In this document: positions 37,425 to 51,300 of the stretch, one piece after another
Numbering within the stretch: the first letter of the stretch is position 1
Layout: each line of letters starts with the position of its first letter
Assembly: GCA_030141605.1 (NCBI GenBank)
Contig: JAQGDQ010000316.1
Coordinates: 136,501-200,500, forward strand
DNA length: 64,000 nucleotides
Direction: 5' to 3'
From: Tubiluchus corallicola
Taxonomy: Eukaryota > Priapulida > Priapulimorpha > Priapulimorphida > Tubiluchidae
Program-made: the position numbers and the translations under genes
The notes under the pieces: model-generated
What the model was told of the DNA's origin: nothing
Databases searched by the model: none
The model's input: the letters and a program-made list of their open reading frames with translations, nothing else

Positions 37425-38570
37425 AATGGAGCAGAACAGTCAGAGCTGTGTGATCGTTACCTTGTCTTTTTTAATTTGTTAATCAGACAAATTAGGCATA
37501 ATAACTTGGTGACCCCTAATTAAATAGTGGCGTTTTCCCTGTAGTGACCGAGTTCGAAAATCATTTTGTTGCCTTTGTTTAGCTGTTTTTTTGGCTTGTA
37601 TTTCTGTATGTTTTGTCTTACAGTGTTAGTTCTGCTTTGAAATGCCAGATTATATAAGATAACTTTAATACATTGGCATAGATTTACAGTGTCGTTTAGT
37701 GCTGTTTTTGTTTTTGTTTGATATTCCGAAGTATAATAGTTGCAGTATATGACTATGTCGCTATAGTATATGACAATCAGGTCTAGATAATCAACATGGC
37801 AAAACTAAAGCACTGTAGTATCTCAGTTACTGATTTTGCCCATTCTTGCAACATTTCCAAAGCTTGATATTTTTTTCATAGCTAATGATAAAACGTTTAA
37901 TGGTGTCATTACCCGCAAACTATCTATTGGTCAAAAAGTTGTGCATCTGCTCCTGATGTATTTTATGTATTTGATGTATTAACGGTTACCCGGCCATTAA
38001 TTTCTCAAGTAGAGCAGCCTCGATGTTTGGGACAGCGTGTTGATGTTGTCATAGTCCCATACGACATTCATGGGACACACGCTCCGAATGAATGTAACTT
38101 TCTTTGTATTGCTAATTAACATCCTTTACATGAAAACAGTTCGCATGTATGACAAAAATTAAGATTACCTAAATTTCAAGCATAGGACAGAGGTGCAAGT
38201 GGCGCTATGAAATATCAACAACTATAACAACTGAAAGAAATAAATTCACAAAGCTGTTCAACATAGCAACACAAAAGCTTTCTAGTGGCCTAGTTACTGA
38301 TTTTGCCCATTCTTGTTCGTGGGTCACTAATCGTACATACGGAAGCCCACGCATAACTTCCCATTCATCCCACCCAATATGTGGTAGTCAAGTGTCCATT
38401 TGTGAGCGTTTTGGAGTTATATGCCTCCAAAGTGCATCCTCCTAAGCATCATTTCGTGACATTTTAGTGTCCTGGTTCAATGGGCCAAAATGCAAAATTT
38501 TATAAAAAAAACTTCTTAAAAACGCTTTTAAAAAGGTCCAAAACATCATTCCCGAAAGTTTGACAAAATT
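37425..38570. other. Intergenic, no gene recognised
   Basis: AT-rich. A short phrase (AGTTACTGATTTTGCCCATTCTTG) occurs twice, near 37825 and 38290, so part of this is duplicated or repeat-derived. No exon was recognised. Confidence 0.4.
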
Positions 38571-38775
38571 AAAATTCACGAACAGCAACAATATAATGCA
38601 AAGTGTAATAAATTTAACAATTGTTTGATGTGATAGTTAAATATTCCCAAGCAACAATAATTTAATGCAATGCGTAATAAATTTAACACTTGTTTGAAGT
38701 GATAGTTATCACAAACAACAACAATTTAATGCAAAGTACAATAAATTTAACAAGTGTTTGATGTGATAGTTAAAT
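38571..38775. repeat. Imperfect tandem repeat, about 60-bp unit
   Basis: Three copies containing CAACAATTTAATGCAAAGT, AATAAATTTAACA and TTTGATGTGATAGTTA. Confidence 0.75.
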
Positions 38776-39069
38776 ATACACCAGCATATAAGTTTCAATT
38801 TATAATTTATTACACCTAATTTATCACATGGTATAATTTGTTCATTACACCTAAGATCGAGCTGCATACTTTTTCTACAACAATATTAATTTTAATATAG
38901 GTAATAGTGTTCGGCTTCGTGAGCCTCTTTAATATACTGCCTGCTATAATCTATCATTATTTAAAATATTCCACAGCAGTATGGGAAGCAGAGGACATCT
39001 CAATGTCTCACAGTGAAACTAGCTTATCTAACAATCCATCTAATCCAACTTATCTGAGCTAGATTCGGT

Positions 39070-39780
39070 GATTTCTGGCAGAGGTCTTCAATTTCGTCGA
39101 GGCATTTGTGAATTTGTACATTCTGACTGCTTTATCATGTCCCTGTTCCCCATCATGCCCCTCTTGCATTTTCGTTCTTCTAATTTGCAAGTATAAATTC
39201 TGTATTTGCTTCTCATTAAGTGTCACCACACCGTTCTTTGTAGGTACAGTGTTTTCTTCAATTCATTTTCTTATTCCATCTGCACACAAACTTGTTAGAT
39301 ACTGCAGAGGTAAGTCTTCTACTTTCTTTGTCGTATACTCGTCCAGAACATTCACGTCATCCGGAGAGCTGTGCGGCATGAATTCATTTCTACAGCATTC
39401 TGATAGATATTCTGAAATATTACATACACCATTAACAGCATTCCACTGTTTCTCTTCAGAGATTTTCTTTACTTCATGAAGAAAAGCTGTTTTATTAAAT
39501 ACGACTCTATCAGCTTGCTTGGTTGAAACATTAGAATATTAAGCATGTTATCGATGATTTTGCCGAGACCTTCTTCATTAGATTCTTTCATAAGGGTTTT
39601 TGTAAGACGCATCACTGTTTTTCGTGTTTCTGGCAAGTTTTGTAATATTCTGCTTTCTTCTTGGCTTGACGACAGTGTCCATAAACTGTTGTCGAAAATA
39701 TTTTTAACTTTTTTAAGTTTATGTGTATCTTTCTAGCAACTTAACAGCTGTATCCCGATGCTGACAGACCTGACAGTGAA
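39070..39780 (-). pseudogene. Degenerate coding sequence, unidentified
   Basis: The minus strand has protein-like stretches split by shifts and stops. About 39500-39740 reads KNIFDNSLWTLSSSQEES and RKTVMRLTKTLMKESNEEG. After a shift, 39290-39510 reads KTAFLHEVKKISEEKQWNAV and LPLQYLTSLCADGIRK, then TGA, then TVPTKNGVVTLNEKQIQNLY. Charged, non-repetitive composition and continued sense beyond the stop suggest a dead gene, probably transposon-derived. I do not recognise the family. Confidence 0.4.
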
Positions 39781-39789
39781 GAAAAATAG

Positions 39790-40555
39790 CTTAGCTACGA
39801 TTAGCCATTCTCAACTGACCAAGCAACCTAAAAACACAAAATATGATAACAGTGCATCAATAGTAATATAATTTTTTTACAATAAAAATGATATTACATT
39901 TAGAATTTCATGAAATAACCCCTAAACATGATCAAATAGGAATTTGAACTAGGAAAACACAGAGTAAAAAATTAAACGCTAATCAAACCTACCGATGTTA
40001 AACAATATAAAACAATTGAAACCCTAAAATCGAGATTCTTTGAAAGTCGGTAAGTTATAATATTTTTAATTACCTATCTGAAGGAACTTGTTAATTCTCT
40101 GCAGTCTCTCGTGCAAAAAAACTGAAAAAATAAAACAAAACTTATAATAGTGCGTTTTTGTGTCTCGCATCCCAAACCCATGCATTCATGAGTCCTTCCC
40201 CAAAGCTATTCAAAATACCTGCACAGCATAGCAGTCTTATTTTTAATGAGCACTTAAAGTTCTGTAATTAAATACCCAAAAAACCGGTTAGCAAGAACTT
40301 CGAAAGCGCGAAACTTGACAATATTTTGACTTCCTTAATGTTATTACTGACCTCCAGTGTATGCAACCACTTGACACCAGGTGTCACCTGTGTCAGTGCA
40401 AAGGTATCGGCAAACAAACAGTAAATCACAGTTACATATTACACAGTTACAGTTACAAAATAGCTGTCGATACTATTACACAAATACTAATGATAGTTTT
40501 TAATAAATCTATTACAGAAGGAATTTCATTTGTTTCACATTTCTAAAATATTTTA
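39790..40555. other. Intergenic, no gene recognised
   Basis: AT-rich sequence without a supported feature. Confidence 0.4.
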
Positions 40556-40559
40556 GAAA

Positions 40560-41225
40560 CATGATATTTCAATGTCGAAAATGGAATATTGCGATGTAAA
40601 AAGCCACTCCCGAAAATTTTTTATATCATATTTACAGAACAGGCAACAATATACATGGATCACAAACATTAATTCACAACCAATGAATGATGTTAGTGGA
40701 GTGCCCCAAGGTTCTACATTAGGCCTCTTCCTATTTCTGCTCCATATAAATGACCTTGTCAACTTCTCTAACTTTCACACGGGCTATTTGCTGATGATAC
40801 CAAATTATTTGCATTTGATAATCAAAATCTCCAAAGTACAGTAAACAGAGAGCTGGGAAAAGTGTTTTATGCAGGCAAACAAACTAACGATTAACTACAA
40901 AAAAACAAAAACAAAATACATATTAATCAAACCTAAATGCAGTACTGGTGTTAACCATAACCTTCTAATTAAAATAAATAACAAAATATTAGAACAGGTA
41001 GGGGCAATAAAGTACATGGGACAGCTTATTGATGACAATCTGTCCTGGTCTGCACAAGTCAAACATACCACTCCCAAGATCAGTAAAATGAAAGGTATAT
41101 TATCGAAAGTACGCTATTATGTAGTTGCACCCCACTATAATATATTTAATATTCAATATAGAATTCAGACCAAATCAGATTCCGCAATGAATTGTTTAAA
41201 TTTTTTGGTCCTGCAATTATGATAT
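40560..41225 (+). pseudogene. Degenerate LINE reverse transcriptase (CR1/Jockey-like)
   Basis: Starts with FFISYLQNRQQYT and GVPQGSTLG, followed by LHINDL. The catalytic FADD box is intact in a shifted frame at 40787-40798 (FADDTKLF). A second shift leads to QANKLTINYKKTKTKYILI, then YMGQLIDDNLSW and KISKMKGILSKVR. These are palm and thumb landmarks of CR1/Jockey-type LINE polymerases. At least two frameshifts make it inactive. Confidence 0.7.
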
Positions 41226-41549
41226 AATAGAAACTGATTATAAACTGAGTATAAACTGATTATAAACTTATAAACTGAGTATTTTATTATAAATTTAATC
41301 TAGTCAGTGACGTCTTAAGAAGCAGCTAGAAACCCCGGTAAAAGGTTTGATACTAGTTAATTAAACTCAATTTCGGTCAACAAATGATATCACGTCACAT
41401 CACATTAGATGTAAGGCTGTGATAATAATAATAATGATAATTTTGTTTAGGACACAGTTCAGGAATAACACCTTAAGTACAGTACCTCACTACTAATTTG
41501 CAATGTGGCAATATGGTCCCATTATCATTAACCACAATATCACTTCAAT

Positions 41550-41940
41550 AAACCTAGGTGATGTTTTAGTGCTTCAGTGATGAAGAGCACTTAAAAATCT
41601 ATCTAGGTGATGTTTTTGGTGCTTTAGTAACGAAGAGCACTTAAAAATCAATCTAGGTGGTGTTTTTGGTGATGAAGAGCACTTAAAAATCAATCTAGGT
41701 GATGTTTTTGGTGCTTCAGTCATGAAGAGCACTTAAAAATCAATCTAGGTGATGTTTTAGTGCTTTAGTGATGAAGAGCACTTAAAAATCAATCTAGGTG
41801 ATGTTTTAGTGCTTTAGTGATGAAGAGCACTTAAAAATCAATCTAGGTGATGTTTTAGTGCTTTAGTGATGAAGAGCACTTAAAAATCAATCTAGGTGAT
41901 GTTTTTGGTGCTTCAGTGATGAACAATACTTAAACATCAA
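41550..41940. repeat. Minisatellite, about 49-bp unit
   Basis: Eight copies of a unit with GAAGAGCACTTAAAAATCAA and TCTAGGTGATGTTTT. It ends about 370 bp before the start codon of the short Ig-receptor gene. Confidence 0.92.
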
Positions 41941-42308
41941 TCCACCCACGACGTGGCGCAAACTGTCTCAGCAATCCGAACTCAGAAAACCAATGATGAG
42001 AATTAGCGTATTCTTGAAGGGTTACCATTAAATTAACTTTTTTAATAATTTTTTTTAACAATTAAATAAAAAATTAGGGAATTTTATGTAAAAGTGCATT
42101 TTTTGACAAATCATTTCATAATAACTTTTACATATAGTGTCTAACTGTTAATTCCAAGCCAAAATAATAACGTAGTTCCTAATTTTCGTGGAATGCATTG
42201 TATTAATTCAAAAGTGTTTGTGTCAGAATTCGAACAAAAACTTTTTCAAGTGGCTAGATTTTGTGGGCACTTGAAATCTGAAACCGTATTGTTAGTTAAA
42301 ATTCCAAA

Positions 42309-45300
42309 ATGACTGTCTTTGTGTGGAGTACCGTTTTGTGCATCATTGCCCCCCTTTTTATTGGTATGTAAAGATATTTACTACTAAATATGCTTAGCCT
42401 ACTTATTCTGACATCTTTATAGACAAATATTGGTAAATAGTTTAGTTGGTTTTAGTGACCACTGTTGTTTCTTTTCACGTGTTTTTTAAAAATTCCAGAA
42501 ATATATCTTTTTGGAAGCGTTCGCGTGATTTTCATTATAACACTTTTTGGATGTTAATTGCCAACACCATGTTTAATAAAATGTTTTTAGGAATCTAGAT
42601 TCAATGTTCGTTTATTTCGCATAACACAACACTAACTGAGTTAATGTTACCGTATTAAATAACGTAGATTTACAATCTAACAATTATTTAGTTACAGTTT
42701 AATAGAAAGTTACAATAATGCGGCATGTCACAACTCACCTGAAGCCAAGCTTGACATTAAACTTGAAACTTTTGACTCTTGTATCTTTAAAAATTCAATG
42801 TTAGTTTAAGGGCTGTCTGATGGACTCTGGACCAGTGTAATGCATTACTGTTTACTGTTTCAAAACCTGTATAAACAAACTGCAAAAAAATTCAAAGTTG
42901 TGCAGCTAGCATGGCCGTATGTTTGTTCAAGTATGATCACATAACTCCAACATTACGGGTCCTACACTGGCTTCCGGTGCAATCTGGAATCGGATTCAAA
43001 ATTGCTGTGCTGGTATTAAATGAAATAAAATGTCATTTATTAGGCATAGCATATTATTGATTAAGAGAGTTCCATACATGTCTTGCTAAGTTATTCTGCT
43101 TCCACTGCTGTTAATGTCTTTCGAAAATTTCACCACTAATTAGTTCGAACCAAAATGCATGTGCTCAAAAAACTGCCAAATTTTCTCAAACATTTTCAAG
43201 TTTTGCGCAAAAGCAAAGAGCGTTTTAGGACAACGTGCAATGGAAGTTTTTTTTAAATAGTTATCATCGTTCAACCTGTAGAGTAGTATTGCCTTTAATG
43301 AATCTATGTCACGTAGTGCATGTTTATACGACACAAACATTAAGCTACAGTCGTATAGTGGATAAGCCAGTGATTGCGCTGTAAATTGGTTGAAAGATTT
43401 GAAGTTTGAATATAGGAGCTCTACCGTAGTGTCTTTACAGTTACAATAGAGGGAAGTCTAGTTTGAATATAGCAGCTCTACTGTAGTGTCTTTACAATTA
43501 CAATAGAGGGAAGTCGAGTTTGAACAGGATAGCTGTACTGTAGTCTCTTTCTCTTTATCATTACGATAGAGGGAAGTCGGGTTTGAACATAGCAGCTCTA
43601 CTGTAGTGTCGCTATCATTACGATAGAGGGAAGTCGGGTTTGAACATAGCAGCTCTACTGTAGTGTCGCTATCATTACAATAGAGGAAAGTCGAGTTTGA
43701 GCATAGCAGCTCTACTGTAGTGTCTTTATTATTACAATAGAGGGAAGTCTAGTTTGAGCATAGCAGCTCTACTGTAGTGTCTTTATTATTACAATAGAGG
43801 GAAGTCTAGTTTGAACATAGCAGCTCTACTGTAGTGTCTTTATTATTACAATAGAGGGAAGTCTAGTTTGAACATAGCAGCTCTACTGTAGTGTCTTTAT
43901 TATTACAATAGAGGGAAGTCTAGTTTGAGCATAGCAGCTCTACTGTAGTGTCTTTATTATTACAATAGAGGGAAGTCTAGTTTGAACATAGCAGCTCTAC
44001 TGTAGTGTCTTTATTATTACAATAGAGGGAAGTCTAGTTTGAACATAGCAGCTCTACTGTAGTGTCTTTATTATTACAATAGAGAGAAGTCAAGTTTGAG
44101 CATAGCAGCTCTACTGTAGTGTCTTTATCATTACAATAGAGGGAAGTCTAGTTTGAACATAGCAGCTCTACTGTAGTGTCTTTATTATTACAATAGAGGG
44201 AAGTCTAGTTTGAACATAGCAGCTCTACTGTAGTGTCTTTATTATTACAATAGAGGGAAGTCAAGTTTGAACATAGCAGCTCTACTGTAGTGTCTTTATT
44301 ATTACAATAGAGGGAAGTCTAGTTTGAACATAGCAGCTCTACTGTAGTGTCTTTATTATTACAATAGAGGGAAGTCAAGTTTGAACATAGCAGCTCTACT
44401 GTAGTGTCTTTATCATTACAATAGAGGGAAGTCTAGTTTGAACATAGCAGCTCTACTGTAGTGTCTTTATCATTACAATAGAGGGAAGTCTAGTTTGAAT
44501 ATAGCAGCTCTACTGTAGTGTCTTTATCATTACAATAGAGGGAAGTCTAGTTTGAACATAGCAGCTCTACTGTAGTGTCTTTATTATTACAATAGAGGGA
44601 AGTCAGGTGCATTTGAGTTTTCTCTTTTACATCCTTGACTTCAGTTCTTTATAATCATTATAGATGAGGCTACAGTACTGTTGCACCTTAACTTCTTTTA
44701 ATATACAAATATTTATAGCTGTTTCTCTGACTGCAGAGATAGCATGGCTATAACGTTAGACAGTCTTACACAAAGCACCTTGAGAATCTTATATTTTTGG
44801 TTACACACTGAAATAACATTCATGTGTACTGTTAAATATAGAAAATATTATAGGTTCTAGTTAAATAATACGAGATGAGACTCTGGTAACAGATAAATTG
44901 GCTAAACATGTAAACAATTCCTGCACAAAATGTGCGAAAGCTAAGATGTTAGAATCAGCCTGAAATGGCTAGACACACATGGACGTCACAGACGTCCTCG
45001 TCCGTATTAAAATTATGCTAAAGTTCATTTTGTACTCCAAATAAAATATTCATTTCTTTTTTATGTTTGGGTTGGTTTTCTGTCCATCCTTTAATACCTC
45101 TCCCCTTTTCCCTGTTTGATGGCGATCTTCCTGTCACATGTCTTGAATGGTTACAGGATAATTTTCGCGCTCCTGGAAAAGCATTGAACCGTGATTTTTC
45201 CTTACTGTCGCCATTGCGGGTTTGAGCTGTTTTTGAAGCTACGCGTTTTGTTGCAGCAGGTTTGAGGTCTCGTAACTTTTGAGATCTCATAATGAGTTCG

Positions 45301-48300
45301 CTAGTTTTGGTGTTCTCAGTGTAATCAAATTTCTCTGAGAGGAAACCAAACGGTTCCTAGGCAGTGTTACTAGTATGCAGGAAACTTCGTCGTGTTCGTA
45401 ATCTGGCCACGTAGATCATGACGGTTGTTGGGTGGAGTTTGGAACTGCCTAAGGAGGTTGCCTAGTTGAAGACTGGGAACGAGGAACTTTTCTCCTTTCC
45501 TCCGTCATTTGCTGACTCCTACAGTATAGGAGTAAACGGAGACGTTTCGAGACCCTGGATCCTTGTTTCTAACACCCTGGTGGTGGAGTCTGCAATGCGT
45601 GAGCCCCAGCAGTGTGGTTTCTTGATTCTTGAGATGTGATCCTGGATAACTGGACCCACGGTATCACGACCTGAGGCTAGCCCATTGGTACAGCTGCAGC
45701 GACAATGGAACTCTTCGGTAATTATCCTCTCCTCTCTTCCTATTATACCTGGGATGGGGTTAACTGAATTCTTGCGTTATATGTATGTATGTAAGTGATT
45801 TGTAGAAATATTATTTTTGAAATTACCACTAAATAATTTTTACACGTTTTTTTTTATAAACAAAGCAATAACGTTTGTTTGTCCTCCTGTTCGTCCTCGT
45901 CATTTCTAAGTACAAATTATAATGGCCTAAAATAGCATCAGTTTTAATCAAACTACTAGGACCCTCGTTAAAAAAGTCTGGATAAAAACCCCTTGCCTTA
46001 AAAAAATTAGTATTAAAAATTGTTTTTATCCACATGTGATGAACTCTGGCGTGCTCGGATAAAGTAAAAGGCAACCCCTATTTTGCATTCCTGACAAAAC
46101 TATTTATTCTTTTATACAATACACCATAGAGAGTCAAAAATGGTGCCAGTGGTCGTCACAATTGGTGTCAGAAGTTACCAGTAGTTTTTTGGTGATAACG
46201 GTTTGTTTACTGGTTGTTACTGGATTTTATGACTGAGTGGCCTAAAATTGTGCTTAATGTATTTACGTGAATTGTTTACGTTTTGAAATCGTTTCCTGTT
46301 TGTAGCACAATACAGTATTTTGCTATATAGTTGCGTTAAACTAGAGCTTTGCGTACAGACCCAGGAAGCCAAATTTATTACTTTCGTTAACTGTATAGGA
46401 CAAATTTGTTGATATTTTCAGTCCAAATATGTTCTTGATTTATTGGCTTAGAAGTTTGCTGTAATTGAAAAGCCTACAGCTCGCAATTCTATGTAGGGAA
46501 TTTCCAGGTAGTTCCATACTTATAAAATTTTGAGACTGTTTGTAGAGCATTTTTTAGTTTTCCTTGAGGTTGGGGTTGAGTGCCCATAATTTAGCTCGCC
46601 CGCTATTGTTCTTTTTCTTGAATTATTTCTGCTCTCTTGAGTGCGGCGCACATACGAGTCGTATGCTACTGACAGTAGCAGAATATACTTTTCGTACGGA
46701 TATTAATTATGCGCGACCTTTCAAGCGGTGGTTGACATTATGCATGACTGTTTGATAATTTTTTGGTGTACATACGCGCAAGTGTGATTAAAGTGATCTT
46801 ATTTGTTTAAAAGTTGTGCGTTTTCATGCAGAATGGCTGAGGCAACTATTTACAACAAGACACGGTTGAATAAAATGAAAAAAGATGAACTTTCCAGGGT
46901 AGCAAGCACACTTCATTTACTTGTCGATGTTACGCATGTCAGTAAGCAAGAATTAATTGAACATATAATTAAAGCGCAACAGCATATTCTTAAAATGCAA
47001 CAAGTTCCTCTACAGGGAAAAACATTTATTAATTCTGATAAAACTGACACATTGCATGATACATCAATTAGATCTCCTGGTTCTGTTGCTGAACGAATTA
47101 TAGAATCTTCCAAAATTGGCCAGGCTAGTACACCTCTTCAAAGTGTTAAGCCAAAAGATCCTTTCTCTACTACTTGGCTGGAGATTTCTCAGTCAGGAAA
47201 AGGTGTTGGTATTGAAGAAGATGCTCTTAAACCTGCACAAAATGTTATTCCTACCTCCAGTGGATGGGGTAATGATAAACAGTGTGGTATTTCTGGGTTT
47301 TCTCTTGAGAATCTTCAAGGTATGAATCCCGATTTGGTTCGTGACATTTTGCAGCATGAAAAAGAACAAGGTGAACGTGCTGAGCGCATGCGCAAGGAAG
47401 AGATGGAATTTGAGTTAAGGAAATTAGAACTTTTAAACAGAAGTGCGGCTTTGACAAATACTTCTGTTGTACCTACCAACCCATTTAATAGAATGAAAGT
47501 CCGAGGTTTTCGTGAATCTTCTGATGACATTCAGAGGTATTTGAATTGGTTTGAATCATGTGCTACATCTAATGATATTCCCGAGGCAAATTGGTCTGCC
47601 CTTTTAGGTCCTGCTCTATCTGGCCGAGCTGCTGACGCATATCAGCAAATACCTAAGGAGCATATTAAAGATTATTCTTATGTAAGGAAGTCTCTTTTAG
47701 CTGCTTACATTTTAACAACAGATGCTTACCGGAAACGCTTTAGGGCTCTTACTAAGGGTCACAACGAAACATGTCATCAGTATTGGTTAAAAGTGGTTCG
47801 TGCATTAACCGATTTCTGTGAAGCAATTAATGCTGTTGATTCCTATTCCAAGCTTTTTGAAGCCATGGCTATGGAACAGTTTATGGATAATTTAACATCT
47901 GATGTCCGCACATGGCTAAAAAGACACGAATTTGAGAATGGTCTTGAAATGGCCATGGAAGCTGACAAATTTATTAGCTCCAAGGAGACTGACTCTAGGA
48001 ATCACTCTTTTACTCCTTGGAAAACAGGAAAATTTTCTCAGAAACAACCTTACAATAACAATACCTTAGTAAACGTTTCTGATAATAAACTTGATGACAA
48101 ACAGAAGATAGTTTGTTATAAATGTGGTAAGCCTGGTCACAGAAGACCAGAGTGCCAAGCATCACAGCGGAACAATCACCAAAATAACAATGGGCAAAAT
48201 GCAACTAATATTGTTAACAAGGCAAACAAAACCAGCAGAAATAAAACTCCGGTTAAGACTTTGTTTGGTAGTTGTGATCACGAATCAACATACACTAGTT

Positions 48301-51300
48301 CTAATAAACTTCAAGACATTCCAGTTAATAATATACCGTTTATGTTTGAGGCTCTTGTGAATGACATTCCTGTTTTGGGGCAAAGAGACAGTGGTGCCAC
48401 AGTTTCTATGATCCACCCACGTTTTGTTGATAAAGATCAGTATCTGAAGTCTGACCCTAAACCTGTTAGATGTGTGCATGGTCATGTCGAGCCATGTCGT
48501 ACAGCAGAGATTAAAGTTGTAGGTCCTAACTTCGCTGGTTGGCTTACAGTTAGTGTGATGTCTGACCTCCCAGCAGAGCTTCTATTGGGCAATGATTATT
48601 TATCTACACTGAGGCCTTTTACACCCAATGATGAATCAAACCTTCATGAAGGCCCAGCTGGAAATAATACACAAATCTCAGACAACGAACAATCGAAATT
48701 GTCTAGCGATCCACAAATCTCTGATAGTTTTGCAGTTACACGTACAAAAGCTGCAGAACTGCAGGCTAAAGCAGTACGTGATCAAGAGTTACATAAACAA
48801 CTTGAACACAGTACATATTCTACACAAGAACATTCTAACCTAGAACAATTCAAACAAGAGCAGGCTCAGTTGATTACTGTCTCGTTTGAACAACTCAAAC
48901 AAGAACAACATAATGACCCTTCATTAGCAAACTACATTGATCACGCTACAACATTTGAAATTGCAGAGCAGAATGGAAAAGGATATTTCCTTAAAGATGG
49001 AATGCTTTATTATCTCTGTAAGCACACTAAGGCTGGCAAACCTAGAGAACTTTTAGTTCTTCCTAAATCTCGTCGGCGCCAAGTCCTTGAAATTGCTCAT
49101 GATAACAAAATGGCGGGTCACCTAGGCATTAGGAAAACAGCAGACCGTATTCTTATGGAATACATTTGGCCCAAGATAAAACACGCTGTGCGGGGTTACT
49201 GCCGTTCTTGCCCTTCATGTCAGAAAAATGGTCGTTTACAGAGAGGTGATAGGCTTCCTCTCCGTCCTTTACCAATACCAAAGCAGCCATTTTTCCGCAT
49301 TGGCATGGACATCATAGGTCCTCTTAGTCGTACTCCAGATGGGAATAAGTACGCTTTAGTGATTGTAGATCACGCCACTCGTTATCCGGATTGCTATCCC
49401 ATCCCAAATATTGAAACAACAACTATTCTAAACAAACTGGTAGAATTTTGCTGCAGATATGGCATTCCAAAAGAAATACTGACTGATAGAGGAACTCAGT
49501 TCACTTCCAAGCTTACTCAGCAGTTGGAAGAACAGCTTGGGGTCAAAGGTATCTATACTTCTGCTTATGCCCCTTCAACCAATGGTCTTGTTGAACGATA
49601 CAATTCCACACTCAAAGCCTCTATCAGAAAACTTATTCAAGATCATCCCCACCTTCCTTGGGATTTGGCTATTCCATTCGTTCTGTTTGCCTATCGTGAA
49701 GTTCCCCAGGAGTCTACTCATTACTCCCCCAATGAATTAGTTTTTGGTTACCCACTTCGGGGCCCTTTAGCTATGTTGAAAGAGCGGTGGGGCTGTGAGA
49801 AACTACCTGAGCTGGAAGACGTGGATGACTATGTCTCCCGTATCATAAACACATTGGATGAAACCTTAGAGGATGCACACAATTCTCTTAGGAGGGCTAA
49901 ACTTGCTCAAAAATCTTGGTTTGATCGTGTATCTAAGCAACGTAGTTTCAATATTGGTGATAAAGTCCTTGTTCAACGGATGAAAAAGGGTAGTAAGATG
50001 GCAACTACATGGCGTGGTCCATACCCCATAGTTGACAAACTCTCTGAATGCACTTATCGAGTCAAGCTAGGTAAGCCTGGAAGTAGGAGAAGCTTAAGTA
50101 CGTTTCATGCTAACAGACTTAAAGCTTACATTGATAGAGAAGAAGAACTTGTTCTTATGGCTCTACACAATGAAGACAGGGATGATGCTTCTATTAACTG
50201 GCAAGAAGTTGAAGAGACTTGTAACAAGATAGGTTCTGGCAAAACCGAAGCTTGTGATCTTCCAGAGTATGCATTTTTCCCAACTGCAGTTGCCACACAA
50301 TCTGTGGAGGATGTCGAATTGCCTGACTATTTATCTGAGGAAGCTAAGGAACAAATGAGGAACATATTCCATTCATACCCCCAGATGTTTACCGATCTTC
50401 CCGGCAGAACAAAATTGGTTCAACATTACATTAACCTTCATGACAAGACCCCTGTCCAACAGCATTCTTATCGAGTACCGCAAGCTCGTTTAGATATTAT
50501 CCGTAAAGAAATCAAAGATATGTTAGATTTGGGTGTCATTCGTCGTTCGGATTCCGAGTATTCATCTCCAATGCTAGTTGTTCCCAAGCCTCCTATGGAT
50601 GGCGTTAGCCAGTGGCGTCCATGTGTTGACTACAGAGCCTTGAACAAGAGAACAATATTTTCACCTTATCCAACACCACGTCCAGACGACATGATTGATG
50701 ATCTTCATGGCGCAAAGTGGATATCAACTCTAGATTTGTCAAAAGCCTATTGGCAAATTGAATTGGCCCCGGAATCTCAGCCTGTTTCAGCCTTTGTTAC
50801 TAATTTCGGTAAATTTGAGTTTACTGTTATGCCTTTTGGGTTAATGAATGCTGCAGCCTCGGCTCAGTCTCTTATTGACCGCATATTAGATCCGGTTTCA
50901 TATTGTTCTAGTGGGTATATTGATGATGTTATCATTAAATCTCCAAACTGGACTGATCATTTAAAGCATGTTGATTACACACTTTACAACATTCGCAAGG
51001 CTGGAGTGACAGTTAAACCTAAAAAATGTCATTTTGCACAACAGGAAGTCGAATTCCTGGGATATGTAGTGGGGAAAAATAGACTTAAACCACAATTATC
51101 CAAAGTGGAACGGATACGTCAATTTTTGCGCCCACAGACAAAAACGCAGGTGCGCAGGTTTTTGGGTATGGTCAGTTTTTATAGGCGTTTTATCCCCCAT
51201 TTTAGTAGCATCGCGGCGCCTCTCCATGCTCTTACTGAAAAGTATGCCCCGGTCCAAGTTGAGTGGACTGAGGCCACTGAAAGTAGCTTTCGTCAGCTTC

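Noticed and set aside
45829-46074. 81-codon minus-strand frame, repeated at 53520-53741
   Set aside because: It occurs twice only because it lies in both LTRs; no known LTR antisense product resembles it and the two copies differ by indels.
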